Source: Fontisubflavum oceani
GTDB taxonomy: Bacteria; Pseudomonadota; Alphaproteobacteria; Rhodobacterales; Rhodobacteraceae
Direction of reading: 5' to 3'
Assembly: GCF_030407165.1 (NCBI RefSeq)
Contig: NZ_CP129111.1
Location: forward strand, 372,001 to 436,000
DNA: 64,000 nt
This document shows positions 17,852 to 28,616 of this stretch, piece after piece. The notes beneath the pieces were generated by a model. It searched no databases. It saw nothing but the letters and a program-made list of their open reading frames with translations, and was not told the origin of the DNA. Within the stretch, counting starts at the first letter, position 1, and the number at the start of each line of letters is the position of its first letter. Made by a program: the position numbers and the translations under genes.

Positions 17852-19129
17852 ATGACCGAAACCTCACGCCTTTATGCCGAAATAACCGCCCGCCGAGAAG
17901 ACTTGATCACGTTGACACAAGACCTGATCCGCATCCCGACCCTGAACCCGCCAGGGCGCAACTATCGCGAGATTTGCGACTATCTGGCGGCGCGGCTAAG
18001 CGACAAGGGTTTTACGGTCGAGATGGTCCGCGCCTTTGGTGCGCCCGCCGACAGCGAGACCTATCCACGTTGGAACCTCGTCGCCAGACGAGAGGGCGGT
18101 GCCCCCGGCGACTGCGTCCATTTCAATTCGCATCATGATGTGGTCGAGGTTGGCCACGGTTGGACAACCGAACCCTTCGGTGGCGAGGTCAAAGACGGGC
18201 GCATTTACGGCCGAGGGGCCTGTGACATGAAGGGCGGGCTTGCCGCCTCGATCATTGCCGCCGAGGCTTTCCTCGCGGTCCATCCAAATTTCAAAGGCGC
18301 GATCGAGATCAGCGCCACTGCAGATGAAGAATCAGGCGGCTATGGCGGTGTCGCCTATCTGGCCGAGCAGGGGTATTTCGACCCTTCGCGGGTGCAGCAT
18401 GTGATTATCCCGGAACCGCTCAACAAAGACCGGATCTGCCTCGGCCATCGCGGGGTATGGTGGGCAGAGATCGAGACACAAGGTCGGATTGCCCATGGCT
18501 CGATGCCGTTTCTGGGCGATTGTGCCGTGCGCCATATGGGTGCCGTTCTCGCGGAAATGGAGCGCTATCTCTTTCCGCTGCTCGCCACGAAACACACCGC
18601 GATGCCGGTCGTGCCGGAGGGGGCCAAGCAATCCACACTCAACATCAATGCCATCCATGGCGGCGAGCCGATCCAAGATGCGGATTACACCGGCCTTCCA
18701 GCGCCATGTGTGCCAGATCGCTGCAAGATCACCATCGACCGACGCTTCCTCATAGAAGAAGATATTGATGAGGTGAAAGCCGAAATCACCGGCATGTTGG
18801 AGAAGATCAAAGCCGAACGACCGAATTTCACTTATGAATTGCGCGACCTGTTCGAAGTGCAGCCCACGATGACCGATGAGGATGCACCCGTGGTGCGGAC
18901 CGTCCAAGCCGCAATTGAAAAAGTCCTTTCAAAACAGGCGGAATTTGTCGTTTCGCCCGGCACATATGACCAAAAACACATCGATCGGATTGGGCGTTTG
19001 AAGAACTGTATCGCCTATGGCCCGGGCATTTTGGACTTAGCCCATCAACCTGACGAGTGGGTAGGCATCGACGACATGATCGACAGCGCCAAAGTCATGG
19101 CGCTGACACTGGAAGAGTTGTTGCTTTAG
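17852..19129 (+). CDS. M20-family deacylase (ArgE/DapE type)
   Basis: A 425-residue zinc-dependent amidohydrolase of the acetylornithine deacetylase/succinyl-diaminopimelate desuccinylase group. The metal ligands are visible in order: HFNSHHDVV (His), GRGACDMKGG (bridging Asp), TADEESGG (catalytic and binding Glu), with a further acidic ligand in VIIPEP and a C-terminal His near LAHQPDEW. A dimerisation domain sits between. The ATG at 17852 gives the normal start; the upstream opening at 17807 adds an unlikely stretch. It is cytoplasmic and near an ABC solute-binding gene, which suggests hydrolysis of an imported N-acyl compound. Confidence 0.88.
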   Translation: MTETSRLYAEITARREDLITLTQDLIRIPTLNPPGRNYREICDYLAARLSDKGFTVEMVRAFGAPADSETYPRWNLVARREGGAPGDCVHFNSHHDVVEVGHGWTTEPFGGEVKDGRIYGRGACDMKGGLAASIIAAEAFLAVHPNFKGAIEISATADEESGGYGGVAYLAEQGYFDPSRVQHVIIPEPLNKDRICLGHRGVWWAEIETQGRIAHGSMPFLGDCAVRHMGAVLAEMERYLFPLLATKHTAMPVVPEGAKQSTLNINAIHGGEPIQDADYTGLPAPCVPDRCKITIDRRFLIEEDIDEVKAEITGMLEKIKAERPNFTYELRDLFEVQPTMTDEDAPVVRTVQAAIEKVLSKQAEFVVSPGTYDQKHIDRIGRLKNCIAYGPGILDLAHQPDEWVGIDDMIDSAKVMALTLEELLL

Positions 19130-19138
19130 AGGTGCGGG

Positions 19139-19336
19139 CTAGGCGTATTCTGGAAAGCCCAGCCGCTCAATCGCCTCGCGCGCTGCCGCACGCGCGGCCT
19201 CATCTGCGGACAGAAGCTGCGCGTTGAGGTCTTTCATCAAAATACTCAGCGTTCGTGAACTGGCTTGCTCGGCAATAAAACTGGCGACCTGATCGGTCGA
19301 CAAATTCAGGATGTCTGTAGCACTAGGCAAGGCCAT
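19139..19336 (-). CDS. Short hypothetical protein (65 aa)
   Basis: Sixty-five residues, soluble and Ala-rich, predicted helical (SADEAARAAAREAIERLG). It sits between the M20 gene, with which it converges, and the solute-binding protein gene, from which it diverges. GGAG precedes the ATG. There is no Cys and no membrane segment. I do not recognise the family; codon composition is similar to that of neighbours. Confidence 0.6.
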   Translation of the reverse strand: MALPSATDILNLSTDQVASFIAEQASSRTLSILMKDLNAQLLSADEAARAAAREAIERLGFPEYA

Positions 19337-19527
19337 TGAGCAGCTCCGCTATGGTGTGATGACGTGTTCCCCAGACCAAACTCTAATACAAGGTCTCGAT
19401 TCGAGCGACTCCTAAGTAACGGTTTTGCGACAGCGCGCCGCAGTGCAGCATGACACACCCGATCATCGCTTGCATGGCGACCCCTTCGGCTCCTACGATC
19501 ATGCCAAAGTCAAAAAGGGAGACCCTC

Positions 19528-20999
19528 ATGTTTCATCGCTTGAAGACAAGCGCCGCGATCCTTGCCGTGACCGCAAGTGGCGCGCTCGCCCAGCAAACCG
19601 ACATCACAATCGGCATGCAGCTTGAGCCGCCCAATCTGGACCCAACCGGCGGCGCAGCGGCGGCCATTGACGAGGTGGTTTATGCCAATGTCTTCGAAGG
19701 GCTAACGCGCTTCGCCTCGGACGGCTCGGTGATGCCCGGTCTTGCCGAAAGTTGGGAGATTTCCGAGGATGGGCTGACCTATACCTTCATGCTTCGTGAT
19801 GGTGTAATGTTCCATGACGGAACCAGCTTCACCGCCGAGGATGTCGTCTTCTCGCTCGACCGCGCGCGGGCTGAAGACACGACCAATGCCCAAGCCGCGC
19901 TGTTTGCCGGTATCGACAGTGTCGCGGCGGTGGATGACACCACGGTGACCATCACGCTCTCGGCGCCGAATGGTGCATTCCTCTTCAATCTCGCCTGGGG
20001 TGCGCCGTGATGGTCGCCCCCGAAAGTGCGGAGACCAACGCGACCAATCCGGTCGGCACCGGCCCCTTTGTCTTTGCCGATTGGGTCCAAGGTGATCGAG
20101 TCGAGCTGACCCGCAATGCCGAGTATTGGGGCGAGATGCCCGCCCTGGAAGCCGCAACCTTCCGCTTCATCTCCGACCCGAACGCCGCTTTCGCCGCGCT
20201 GATGGCCGGCGATGTGGATGCCTTCCCGGTCTTCCCGGCGCCCGAGACGCTCAGCCAGTTTGAGGCCGACTCGCGTTTCAATGTCATCGTTGGCTCGACC
20301 GAGGGCGAAACGATCCTGTCGATGAACAACATGTCGCCGCCCTTGGATGATGTGCGCGTGCGTCAAGCGATTGCCCATGCGATCAACCGGCAAGACATCA
20401 TCGATGGCGCGATGTTCGGCTATGGCACGCCAATTGGCACGCATTTCGCACCGCACAACCCAGATTACGTCGATCTGACCGGCAATTCGGCTTACGACCC
20501 GGATGCCGCCCGTGCGCTTCTGGCCGAGGCGGGTGTCAGCGACCTCACTTTGCGTCTGGCCCTTCCGCCCCCGTCTTACGCGCGGCGCGGCGGCGAAATC
20601 ATCGCGGCGCAGCTTCGCGAGGTCGGGATCGAGACCGAGATCAGCAATCTGGAATGGGCACAATGGCTGGAGCAGGTGTTCCGCGGCAAGGATTTCGACC
20701 TGACCATCGTCAGCCATACGGAACCGGCGGATATCAATATCTATGCCCGGCCAGATTATTACTTCCAGTATGACAACCCTGATTTCCAGCAGTTGATGAC
20801 GGATCTGACCGCCGCGACCGACCCGGCAGAACGTTCGAGCCTGAACCAACAGGCGCAGGAGATGATCGCGGGCGACTATGTCAATGGCTTCCTATTCCAA
20901 CTGGCCAAAACCGGGGTCGCCAATGCGAATATCCAAGGCCTTTGGGAAAACGCCCCGACCCAGGCGAATGACCTGACCGGTGTCAGTTGGACTCAATAA
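19528..20999 (+). CDS. ABC transporter solute-binding protein, family 5 (peptide/opine type), frame broken near 20002
   Basis: A periplasmic receptor for a dipeptide/oligopeptide-type importer. The N-terminus is a signal peptide (MFHRLKTSAAILAVTASG, cut after ALA). Family 5 features follow: PPNLDPTGGAAAAIDEVVY, LAESWEISEDGLTYTF, LRDGVMFHDGTSFTAEDV, then PVGTGPF and VRQAIAHAINRQDII. The first frame stops at 20010. Adding one base near 20002 restores NLAWG-AVMVAPESAETN and a 490-residue protein. AAAAGGGAGA lies ahead of the start. No permease follows directly; the nearest peptide-type permeases begin at 25268 beyond three unrelated genes. Confidence 0.85.
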
Positions 21000-21067
21000 C
21001 GGTCGCAACTCTCTGAGGAGACTCCAGGGCGCCCGCCGCGTGTCGATTGTGGTCTGATCGATCTGGC

Positions 21068-21093
21068 GCGCTCGCCCTGCGCAGGGCGAGCGC
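21068..21093. terminator. Strong hairpin after the solute-binding protein gene
   Basis: A perfect 11-bp stem, GCGCTCGCCCT with AGGGCGAGCGC, and a GCGC loop. It lies 69 bases after the stop at 20999. No T-run follows, so it may protect the mRNA 3' end or act as a weak terminator. Confidence 0.45.
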
Positions 21094-21167
21094 TGTGACT
21101 CGATTGCAAAGGCGCGGGCGATTCATGATGCGGAACATCGGGGTTAACGTCTCCACTCAACGAAATT

Positions 21168-21193
21168 GCCCCCGCGGATCGCTCCGCGAGGGC
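21168..21193 (-). terminator. Hairpin at the 3' end of the phytase-like gene
   Basis: On the minus strand GCCCTCGCGGA pairs with TCCGCGGGGGC (one mismatch/bulge) around GCGA, followed by AATTTCG. It lies about 40 bases after the stop of the minus-strand gene ending at 21233. The T content is low, so this is a weak terminator call. Confidence 0.4.
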
Positions 21194-21232
21194 ATCGCCG
21201 TCATAGAAAGGGCTGCTTAAAAACCAGAGGGG

Positions 21233-23366
21233 TCACATTGGCGGCAAGGCGAAGAACATGGTCTCGCCCGAATGGTCGTCCACACCGTCATTGTCGGTGG
21301 ACACCCACATGGTCCCGTCGTCCATCATCGCCAGACCTTCGACCTTATCGAGGACAAAGCCGCCGGTGGAGGTCAGGTAGGGCAGCAGGTCGACCACCAG
21401 CTCCGGTTCCACAACCGGCAGGTCGCCGCCCAATTCGCCCGGCACCATCTGCGCCAGTGGGATGCGGGTGATCTGTTTGGTCACGGCTGCGGCTCCGATC
21501 TGATTGTCACGCTCAATGACGTAGACATAATCGCCATGGGCCACGATCTCCGAGAGGCCAACCCACCCAGTCGCAGGTTCGGTCAGCGGGTAATGCACGG
21601 CACCCCAGGCTTCGGTTTCCAAGTTGTAAGAGACCAGTTTGGTGTGGTTTGCCGGGTCATCATCCCAAGGCCGCTGAACCGCCATCCAGAGCGTGTCGCC
21701 AACCATGGTGATACCTTCGAAGCCAAAGCGGCTTTCGACTGCCTGGAAGCTCCGCAGGCAGCGGGACGTAGTCTTCGATCTCTCCATCGGCGCCAACATG
21801 ATAAAGCGCATGCGGCACCAGACGGTCGGTGCGGCCTTCGGAGGCGATCCAGAAACCGCCCGCGCCATCGAGCGTGATGCCCTCCATGTCGAGCAATTGC
21901 GCGGGCTGCCCGGCGCGGGTGACACGGATCGCGTCGACGATCTGGGCCGGGGTTTGCGACGGGTCGATGACAAAGATCGTCGGCTGCATGGCATAGAAGC
22001 TGTCATTGACCGCATAGATCATGCCATCTGCGTCCGCCACTTGGCCGGAAATCGCGCCCCAGCCGGTGAGCTCCTCCATGCCAGCAGAGGTTAGATGCGG
22101 ATAGCTGGCCGCCGCCTCTTGATACTCAAAGAGCATGACATGGGCCCGTGCAGCGCCATCTTCCAAACCGTCCACTTCATTGGCGGAAACCAGGAGGTTA
22201 CGAGACGGGATAGTCACATAGCCTTCGGGCCCGATGCCCGAGGGCAAAAGCTGCGCAAGGACTGGGTTCGCGGGATCGGTGACATCATAGACACCCACGA
22301 CGCTTGCCCGCTCCGCCCCAACAAAGACCATCGGCGTGCCGCCGAACTCCGCAAAGGTCACCGATTCCGGTTCAACACCTTTGTTGCCCGACCGGCGCTC
22401 AGGATAATGGCCGATCTGGATGATCGCCTCCTCAAACGAGGTGCCGCTTTCGTAAACGACCGTGCCGTCCTGGTGGAAGATCGTCCAGCCGCGGGAACCG
22501 CCATCCATATCGCCCTCGTTGGCGGTGGCGAAATGCGTGTCGTCGATCCACGTCACCGCGTCGGGTTCGCGAACACGGCCCGGCTGGCTACCGCTAAAGA
22601 CGAACGCGCGTTCCTCGTCGACATCGATGCCTTCGAGATCGACGGCTCCCGCGGAGAAGTGGCTCAGCACCTCTCCGGCAGAGTTCAGCACAACCATATG
22701 GTTGTTTTCCTGCAAGGTGACGACCACCTCACCTTCGCCATTGATATGCACATATTCCGGCTCCGGATCTTCCGGCGCCACATCGGCCAAGCCGGTGACA
22801 TCGGCCACACGGAGCGTGTCGCAATCGATCAGACCTTCGGAGGTCAGGTCCACCATGACGACGGAGCCGCCAGGCAATTGGCCCACGCGGCCATCGCCCA
22901 GGTCTTCATCCCGTTCGTTTTCGATCGCAACCGCAAGGAAAGACGCATCCGGCGCAATCGCAACCGAGTCCGGCTGCCCCGGCAGATCACAACGATCCAC
23001 TTCGCTCTGATCGGCAATGTTGATCTCAACCAGATAGCCCGAGGGATTGGTGTAGCTTTCCGAGGTGTTCACGCCCGCCAGCGCATAGTTGCCCGCAACC
23101 GCGACAGAGGTCGGTTCCCCCTCCAATTCCATAATCCCCGCAGGGGCCGGATTGGCCGGATCGGTGATGTCGATAAAACCAAGCGCTTCTTGCGGGCTGT
23201 CGGTATAGACCAGCGTCATCCCATCGCCGGTCACCGCGATGATTTCAGCGGAGGTTTCTTCGGCCTCGGGCGCGTTTTCGGCAATGGCAAAGGATGCAAT
23301 ACGGTTAAAATTCATATCCGCAAATGCGGGGCCTGCCATCAGCGCGATGGCCGAGGTCAGGGTCAA
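21233..23366 (-). CDS. Secreted esterase-like phytase/choice-of-anchor-I protein, frame broken near 21745
   Basis: A secreted beta-propeller-type phosphoesterase candidate of roughly 710 residues. It has a signal peptide (ALMAGPAFAD), repeated DPANP strands typical of choice-of-anchor-I proteins, and a C-terminal esterase-like-phytase region (LDMEGITLDGAGGFWIASE, then FGFEGITMVGDTLWMAVQRP). The first frame runs off at about 21745; reading CTTCCAG as CTTCAG there rejoins it to the frame ending at 21233. The start is uncertain: TTG at 23366 as read, or ATG at 23380 (with GGGAGAG) if the five-G run at 23372-23376 lacks one base. Pho-box-like repeats upstream suggest phosphate control. Confidence 0.8.
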
Positions 23367-23380
23367 AAAACGGGGGTCAT

Positions 23381-23709
23381 TCAGCTCTCCCAGGTTGCAA
23401 GCGTGACGGGTTGTCCTCGCGCGAGCCGGTGACGCTGACGTAACGGAAATGTTTCAGTTTTATGAAATGGTGAACAATCACCGGCTTACGGCCATCGAGC
23501 CCAGGCATCAACACGCCTGATCGCCAACCAAACTGCTCGACAGGCAGATCTGTTTTGTCGGGCCGATGGGAACGTCCGATATGCCAATGCGACCTCTTTG
23601 CATGTTGGCTCCCGATCCTGGAGCGAAAGAGCCGACCCGTCGGTTTTCATGCCCTCGCTGCTCATGCTAGGCAGGCGCAACACAGCCGCCAGCGAAGGAA
23701 CACGAAGAT
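23381..23709. other. Intergenic region between two divergent genes
   Basis: This stretch has no credible gene; the short openings in it lack ribosome sites and family resemblance. It carries the Pho-box-like repeats for the minus-strand phytase-like gene (23429-23457) and must hold the SDR promoter, including an AAGGAA site just before 23710. Confidence 0.6.
23429..23457 (-). promoter_or_regulatory. Pho-box-like tandem repeats upstream of the phytase-like gene
   Basis: The minus strand reads CTGAAAC-N4-CCGTTAC-N4-GCGTCAC, three 7-mers with 11-base spacing. Each matches five of seven positions of the PhoB half-site CTGTCAC/T. It lies about 50-80 bases ahead of the start. Confidence 0.45.
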
Positions 23710-24417
23710 ATGCAGCTCAAGGGAAAGACGGCGATTGTCACCGGCGGAAGTGACGGAATCGGGCGGCATATCGTGCTCAAACTCGCCACTGAGGGGTGCC
23801 GCTTGGCGATCTTGGGCCGGAATGCCGAGCGGCTGGACCATGTTGTCGCAGAGGCCTTGGCCGCCGGGGCCAAAGAGGCTCGCGCCTATGCCTTCGACCT
23901 GACCGACAGCGCCGCGCTGGACGCCACCGCCACGGCGATTTTGGCGGATTTCGATGCAGTCGACATCCTGATCAACAATGCCGGGATTTGGCATAAGGCT
24001 GGTCCGCTCGACAGTATCTCACCCGATCTTCTTGTGGCCACGGTGCAGATCAACCTGACCGCGTTGATGCAATTGACCCGACACATGCTGCCGCATTTAC
24101 GAACGCGCGGCGAGGCGGCCATTCTCAACATCGCGTCCAAATCCGGCGTCACGGCGCAGGCCGGTCAATCGGTCTATTCCGCCACAAAATATGGCGTGCG
24201 CGGCTTCACCGATGTGCTGAAAGAGGATGAGGCGGAAACCGGCGTGCGCGTGGCCGGGCTTTATCAAAGCGGCACCAACACGCAGATGTTTGCAAAGGCT
24301 GGCGAGGAAGTGCCAAACCAGATCTTCACGGAGCCAGAGGATTTGGCGGATGTGGTCGTCTTTATGTTGTTGCGCCCGCCGAAGATTTGGCTGCATGAGG
24401 TGCGGGTAGAGCTATAG
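23710..24417 (+). CDS. Short-chain dehydrogenase/reductase (SDR)
   Basis: A 235-residue classical SDR using NAD(P)H. It has the cofactor motif TGGSDGIGRHI near residue 12, NNAGIW near 87, a Ser in IASKSGV and the catalytic YSATK near 155. The Arg after the first motif (ILGRNAERL) suggests NADPH preference. It is cytoplasmic and stands alone on this strand. The substrate cannot be told; the pattern is close to 3-oxoacyl-reductase-like SDRs. The C-terminus is slightly short and lacks the usual GG-x-x-x end. Confidence 0.88.
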   Translation: MQLKGKTAIVTGGSDGIGRHIVLKLATEGCRLAILGRNAERLDHVVAEALAAGAKEARAYAFDLTDSAALDATATAILADFDAVDILINNAGIWHKAGPLDSISPDLLVATVQINLTALMQLTRHMLPHLRTRGEAAILNIASKSGVTAQAGQSVYSATKYGVRGFTDVLKEDEAETGVRVAGLYQSGTNTQMFAKAGEEVPNQIFTEPEDLADVVVFMLLRPPKIWLHEVRVEL

Positions 24418-24434
24418 ACGCGGCCCTTTCTACA

Positions 24435-25173
24435 CTAATCCCGTTTGGGCAGCGCTCTTATCTGCCGGGTGATAGCATCGGTCAGGTCAATCACATCACC
24501 CGGCGCGAGACCCGCACGAAGTGCGTCAGCCGTCGCCGTATCCATCGCCCCGGCTTGCACGCCGACGGTGCGTCTGAACCCGATCGTCTCGCCGATATAC
24601 GTCCATGTCGTTCCTAGGGATTGGGGGATGATCTCGACACTCGCAACCCGCCGCTGTGCTATCTGACCCGCTTCTGGCACGATCAGCGACGCTTGATCAG
24701 CTGTCACAAGCAAAACACTGTCGCGCATCGGCCGGCTCAGCTCGAGACCCGTATAAAGCTCAATCGTTTCGATCTCCGTGAGGCAAGCTGCGCTCGCTCC
24801 GGACGCATCGATGATCGTCCGCAACGCCATGAGCCGGTTAGCTGCTGCCTCATCCGTGCCCACGTTTTCAAGCAAGTCCAAACGCCACGCGCAGGGCCAA
24901 CCAGATTGATCCAAAGGCGGTGACTAGAGCCACATTCGCGAACAGCATGGTGCAAAGCAGATTGGCCAGCATCACGACAAAAAAGAGGCCCCGCCACGCC
25001 GGGGTCGCTCTCAAATGACCGACATTCAGGATCAAGATCAGCATCGCCGCGACATAAACCGCGATCACTGAAACTGCAGCGCTCAGCGTCACCGTCGACA
25101 GAACCGCTGCAATCCCCCACGGCAACACCCCATTGATCAGGCCAAACCGCGCCCAAACCGGCAATTGCATCAT
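24435..25173 (-). CDS. Hypothetical membrane-anchored protein, frame broken near 24870
   Basis: The N-terminal frame (25173-24868) encodes about 100 residues with three or four membrane helices (VLPWGIAAVLSTVTLSAAVS; VIAVYVAAMLILILNVG; GLFFVVMLANLLCTMLF). The C-terminal frame (to 24435) encodes about 145 soluble residues with VLLVTADQASLIVP and LAPGDVIDLTDAITRQI. Removing one T at about 24870 joins them as FGLA-ENVGTDEAAAN, giving about 245 residues. I do not recognise the family. It could instead be two genes, but the second has no start or ribosome site. It diverges from the ABC permease operon. Confidence 0.55.
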
Positions 25174-25267
25174 CTCATCGTCCCCCTTCTGTTACTCCGC
25201 CGCAGAAGCGCCCCTTCTGTCAACTCTGCTCTGGCACCTCCCCTTGGGCGCGTCTAACCTGCGCTGC

Positions 25268-26209
25268 ATGCTGCGCTTTATTCTCAGCCGGTTTATCTCT
25301 CTTGGCCTCAGCTTGGCTGCGGCCAGCTTGGTGATCTTTCTGGTGATCGAAGTCATTCCCGGCGATCCCGCGGCCTTCATGTTGGGACTGAACGCGACCG
25401 AAGCCAATGTGGCGGCTTTGCGAGAAGAGCTAGGCTTGGGCGGCACATTGGCGGAGCGCTATTGGGGCTGGGTCAGCGGCATGCTGACCGGCGATTTCGG
25501 GACGTCTTATACCTATCGCGTACCGGTCTCAGAACTGATCTTGGATCGGCTCTGGGTATCCCTCCCGCTGGCCGGATACGCCTTGGCCCTCTCAACGCTC
25601 CTGGCCTTTCCCATCGGATTGATCGCAGCCTCCCGGCGCGGGACCGTCGCCGACTATGGCATTATGGGCGGAACGCAACTCGGCATCGCTGTACCGAATT
25701 TCTGGTTCGCGATGCTGCTCGTTTTGGTCTTTGCGGTGAACTTGCAATGGTTCTCAGCAGGCGGCTTTCCCGGCTGGCAAGATCCAATGGCCGCGATCAA
25801 AGCGCTGACCTTGCCTGCAATTGCCTTGGCCCTGCCGCAAGCCTCGATCTTGGCGCGCGTCATGCGCTCGGCGCTTTTGGACACGTTGGGCCAAGATTAC
25901 ATCCGTACGGCCCGCGCGAAAGGGCTCTCGCGGCGGCAAGCGGTGCTGCGCCATGCGCTCCGCAATGCGTTGATCCCAGTCCTGACCATTATCGGGCTGC
26001 AATTCTCGTTCCTGCTGGCCGGGGCGATCATCATCGAGAATGTGTTCTTCCTACCTGGGCTGGGTCGGTTGATCTTCCAAGGCATCACCCAACGCGATCT
26101 GGTCGTCGTTGAAAGTGTCACCATGCTTCTGGTCTTCGCCGTGATCCTGGTCACGTTTCTGGTGGACATCGCCTATGCCGCCGTTGATCCGAGGTTGCGC
26201 CGAACATGA
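25268..26209 (+). CDS. ABC transporter permease, DppB type
   Basis: A 313-residue inner-membrane permease of the peptide/nickel importer family. It has the N-terminal FILSRFISLGLSLAAASLV helix, then VIPGDPAAFMLG, and six or so membrane segments. The EAA-type cytoplasmic loop that contacts the ATPase is in DYIRTARAKGLSRRQAVLRH; it is followed by ALRNALIPVLTI. The ATG at 25268 fits the family start; the longer opening from 25133 runs antisense into the divergent gene. It overlaps the next permease by ATGA, so both are one operon with the ATPase. Confidence 0.93.
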   Translation: MLRFILSRFISLGLSLAAASLVIFLVIEVIPGDPAAFMLGLNATEANVAALREELGLGGTLAERYWGWVSGMLTGDFGTSYTYRVPVSELILDRLWVSLPLAGYALALSTLLAFPIGLIAASRRGTVADYGIMGGTQLGIAVPNFWFAMLLVLVFAVNLQWFSAGGFPGWQDPMAAIKALTLPAIALALPQASILARVMRSALLDTLGQDYIRTARAKGLSRRQAVLRHALRNALIPVLTIIGLQFSFLLAGAIIIENVFFLPGLGRLIFQGITQRDLVVVESVTMLLVFAVILVTFLVDIAYAAVDPRLRRT

Positions 26210-27030
26210 GCCGCGTACCTGCCTCCTTGATCTTTGGCGCAGCGGTGTCAGCCGTGTTTCTGCTCGCGGCCTTGGTCAGCTTCCTCTGGGTTCCGCATGA
26301 TGTGACCAATCTGCTCATCGCCAACCGGCTACAACCCGCGGGCGGCGCATTTGTGTTGGGCACGGACCAATTCGGTCGGGACATCCTTTCGATGCTCATG
26401 GTCGGCGCCCGCACCTCGATCGCGGTCGCGCTGGTCGCTGTTGGCATCGGCATTGTGCTTGGTGTCCCGCTTGGCCTCGCCGCCGCTGCAACGCGCGGCA
26501 GCCTCTTGGATGAGGTCATCATGCGCAGCAATGACCTGATCTTTGCCTTCCCCAGCCTTGTGATCGCGATCCTGATCACGGCGGTGTTCGGCCCCTCGGC
26601 GCTCAACGCAATCCTAGCCATCGGCATTTTCAACATCCCCGTCTTCGCCCGGGTCGCACGCGGCGGCGCACTGTCGCTCTGGACTCTTGATTACATCCTT
26701 GCGGCGCGGACTGCCGGCAAGGGCAAGCTCAGGATCAGCGCCGAACATATTCTACCCAACATCGCCAATCTGTTGATCGTGCAGGCGACGATCCAGTTTT
26801 CGCTCGGTATCTTGGCCGAGGCCGCGCTCTCCTATGTCGGCCTGGGCGCGCAGCCGCCGACGCCATCTTGGGGGCGCATGTTGGCTGAAGCACAGACGAT
26901 GATCTACACCCACCCGATGTTGGCCGTGCTCCCCGGTCTGGCGATTGTCCTGATGGTGTTGGGGTTGAACCTCATGGGGGACGGCTTGCGCGACTTGCTT
27001 GATCCGCGATTGAGAATGGCGCGCGGATGA
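26206..27030 (+). CDS. ABC transporter permease, DppC type
   Basis: A 274-residue second permease of the same importer, overlapping the first by four bases (ATGA). It has the DppC hallmark LGTDQFGRDILSMLMVGARTS when read in two parts, then GVPLGLAAAATRG, and the coupling loop DYILAARTAGKGKLRI ending in HILPNI. Several membrane helices are clear. It overlaps the ATPase start by four bases. The operon has no solute-binding gene of its own; the protein at 19528 is the nearest candidate. Confidence 0.93.
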   Translation: MSRVPASLIFGAAVSAVFLLAALVSFLWVPHDVTNLLIANRLQPAGGAFVLGTDQFGRDILSMLMVGARTSIAVALVAVGIGIVLGVPLGLAAAATRGSLLDEVIMRSNDLIFAFPSLVIAILITAVFGPSALNAILAIGIFNIPVFARVARGGALSLWTLDYILAARTAGKGKLRISAEHILPNIANLLIVQATIQFSLGILAEAALSYVGLGAQPPTPSWGRMLAEAQTMIYTHPMLAVLPGLAIVLMVLGLNLMGDGLRDLLDPRLRMARG

Positions 27031-28616
27031 TCGAGATTGAACGCCTCAACCTTACGATCCATGGCACGCCCATCCTGTCGGACGTGTCGCTGCAAATCGG
27101 CAAGGGCGAGATTTTCGGCCTCGTGGGCGAAAGCGGCTCCGGAAAATCGATGACCGCCCTGGGGCTGATGCAACTTTTGCCGGATGGCGCAGAACTCGGG
27201 GGCAAGCGCGCCTGGATGAAATCGACCTTTTGACCCAATCCGAAGCTCAAATGTGTGCCCTGCGCGGCAATGAGTTGAGCATGATCTTCCAAGAGCCGAT
27301 GACTGCCCTGAACCCGGTGCAGACCATTGGCGATCAGGTGGCCGAGACGCTTCTAATCCACCAGGCCGCGAAACCATCGGAGGCGCGACGCATTGCGCGG
27401 GACCGGCTAGACCGCGTCGGGCTCTCTCATATCGGGATGGACAGCTACCCTCATGAACTCTCGGGCGGGCAACGGCAGCGGGTCTGCATCGCCGCGGCGA
27501 TCACTTCACCCCCGGCTTCTGATCGCCGATGAACCCACAACGGCACTGGATGTGACGACGCAGGCCCAAATCCTCGATCTCTTGAAAGAGCTGGTCGCGG
27601 AAGAGGACATGTCACTCCTGCTGATCACCCATGATCTGGCGGTCGTGGCTGATATGGCCGACCGGATCGCGGTGATGCAAACCGGTCAGATTGTGGAGCA
27701 AGGACCAACGGCCGACGTGCTGCGGGAGCAACGGCATCCCTATACGCGCGCGCTTTTCGAGGCATCGTCGCACCAGCCAGAACGGCAGGATCAGGCCGCA
27801 CCCGAGCCGCTTTTGCACGTGCGGGATGTGGTGCGAACATACCCAGGGCGGCGCAACGGACTCATTCAGCGCGGCGCACCCGTGCGCGCCGTGGATGGCG
27901 TGAGTTTCGACCTCCATGCGGGGGAAAGCCTCGGGCTGGTGGGCGAAAGCGGCTGCGGGAAGTCCACGCTGACCCGCGCGATCCTGGGTTTGGAGCCAGT
28001 GCAAGGTGGGGCCATCACTGCCTTTGGCAAAGAGGTCGGCCCCGAGATGCCAAACGCGCTGCGCTCTGGCATTCAGGTGGTGTTTCAGGATCCCTATGGC
28101 AGCTTCAATCCGCGCTGGCGGGTGGAGCGATTGGTGGCCGAACCCTTCCATTTGATGCCGACGCCGCCAAGCGGGGCCGAGCGGCGGGATCGCGTCGCCG
28201 AGGCGCTCAGCGCGGTGCAGCTTTCCCCCGATGACATGACGAAATATCCGCATGAGTTTTCCGGTGGGCAACGGCAACGGATCGCAATTGCCCGCGCCTT
28301 GATCACCCATCCCGATATCATTGTGCTGGATGAGGCGGTCTCGGCCCTCGATGTCTCGGTCCGGGCGCGGATACTCGACCTGTTGGCCGACCTTCAGGAA
28401 CGGCTGAAGCTGAGCTACCTTTTCATCAGCCACGATCTGACCGTGGTCCGCGCGATCACCGATCGGGTATTGGTGATGCAAGCCGGAAAAATCGTGGAAG
28501 AGGGCGACACCGAAACCGTGTTCAGCGCGCCCCGCCACTCCTATACCCAGAAGCTATTGGCCGCCGCGCCAGCGCTCGACATCGCAAAGGAGACGCCTCG
28601 TGACGCTTTGGTTTGA
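27027..28616 (+). CDS. ABC transporter ATP-binding protein, fused DppD-DppF, two frame breaks (near 27200 and 27510)
   Basis: A double ATPase that powers the two permeases. Domain 1 has Walker A GESGSGKS, Q-loop FQEPMTALNPV, signature LSGGQRQR and Walker B LLIADEPTTALD. Domain 2 has GESGCGKS, FQDPYGSFNPR, FSGGQRQR and IIVLDEAVSALD. As read, the gene is in three frames. Adding one G to the five-G run 27198-27202 restores ELGGQARLDEIDLL. Near 27510 one extra or two missing bases separate AAAIT from HPRLLIADEP; family spacing slightly favours two missing. Repaired length is about 530 residues. The last 17 bases overlap the ALDH gene. Confidence 0.88.

Noticed and set aside
22095..23432. A 445-codon plus-strand opening over the phytase-like gene
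   Set aside because: Antisense shadow with no ribosome site or recognisable motif.
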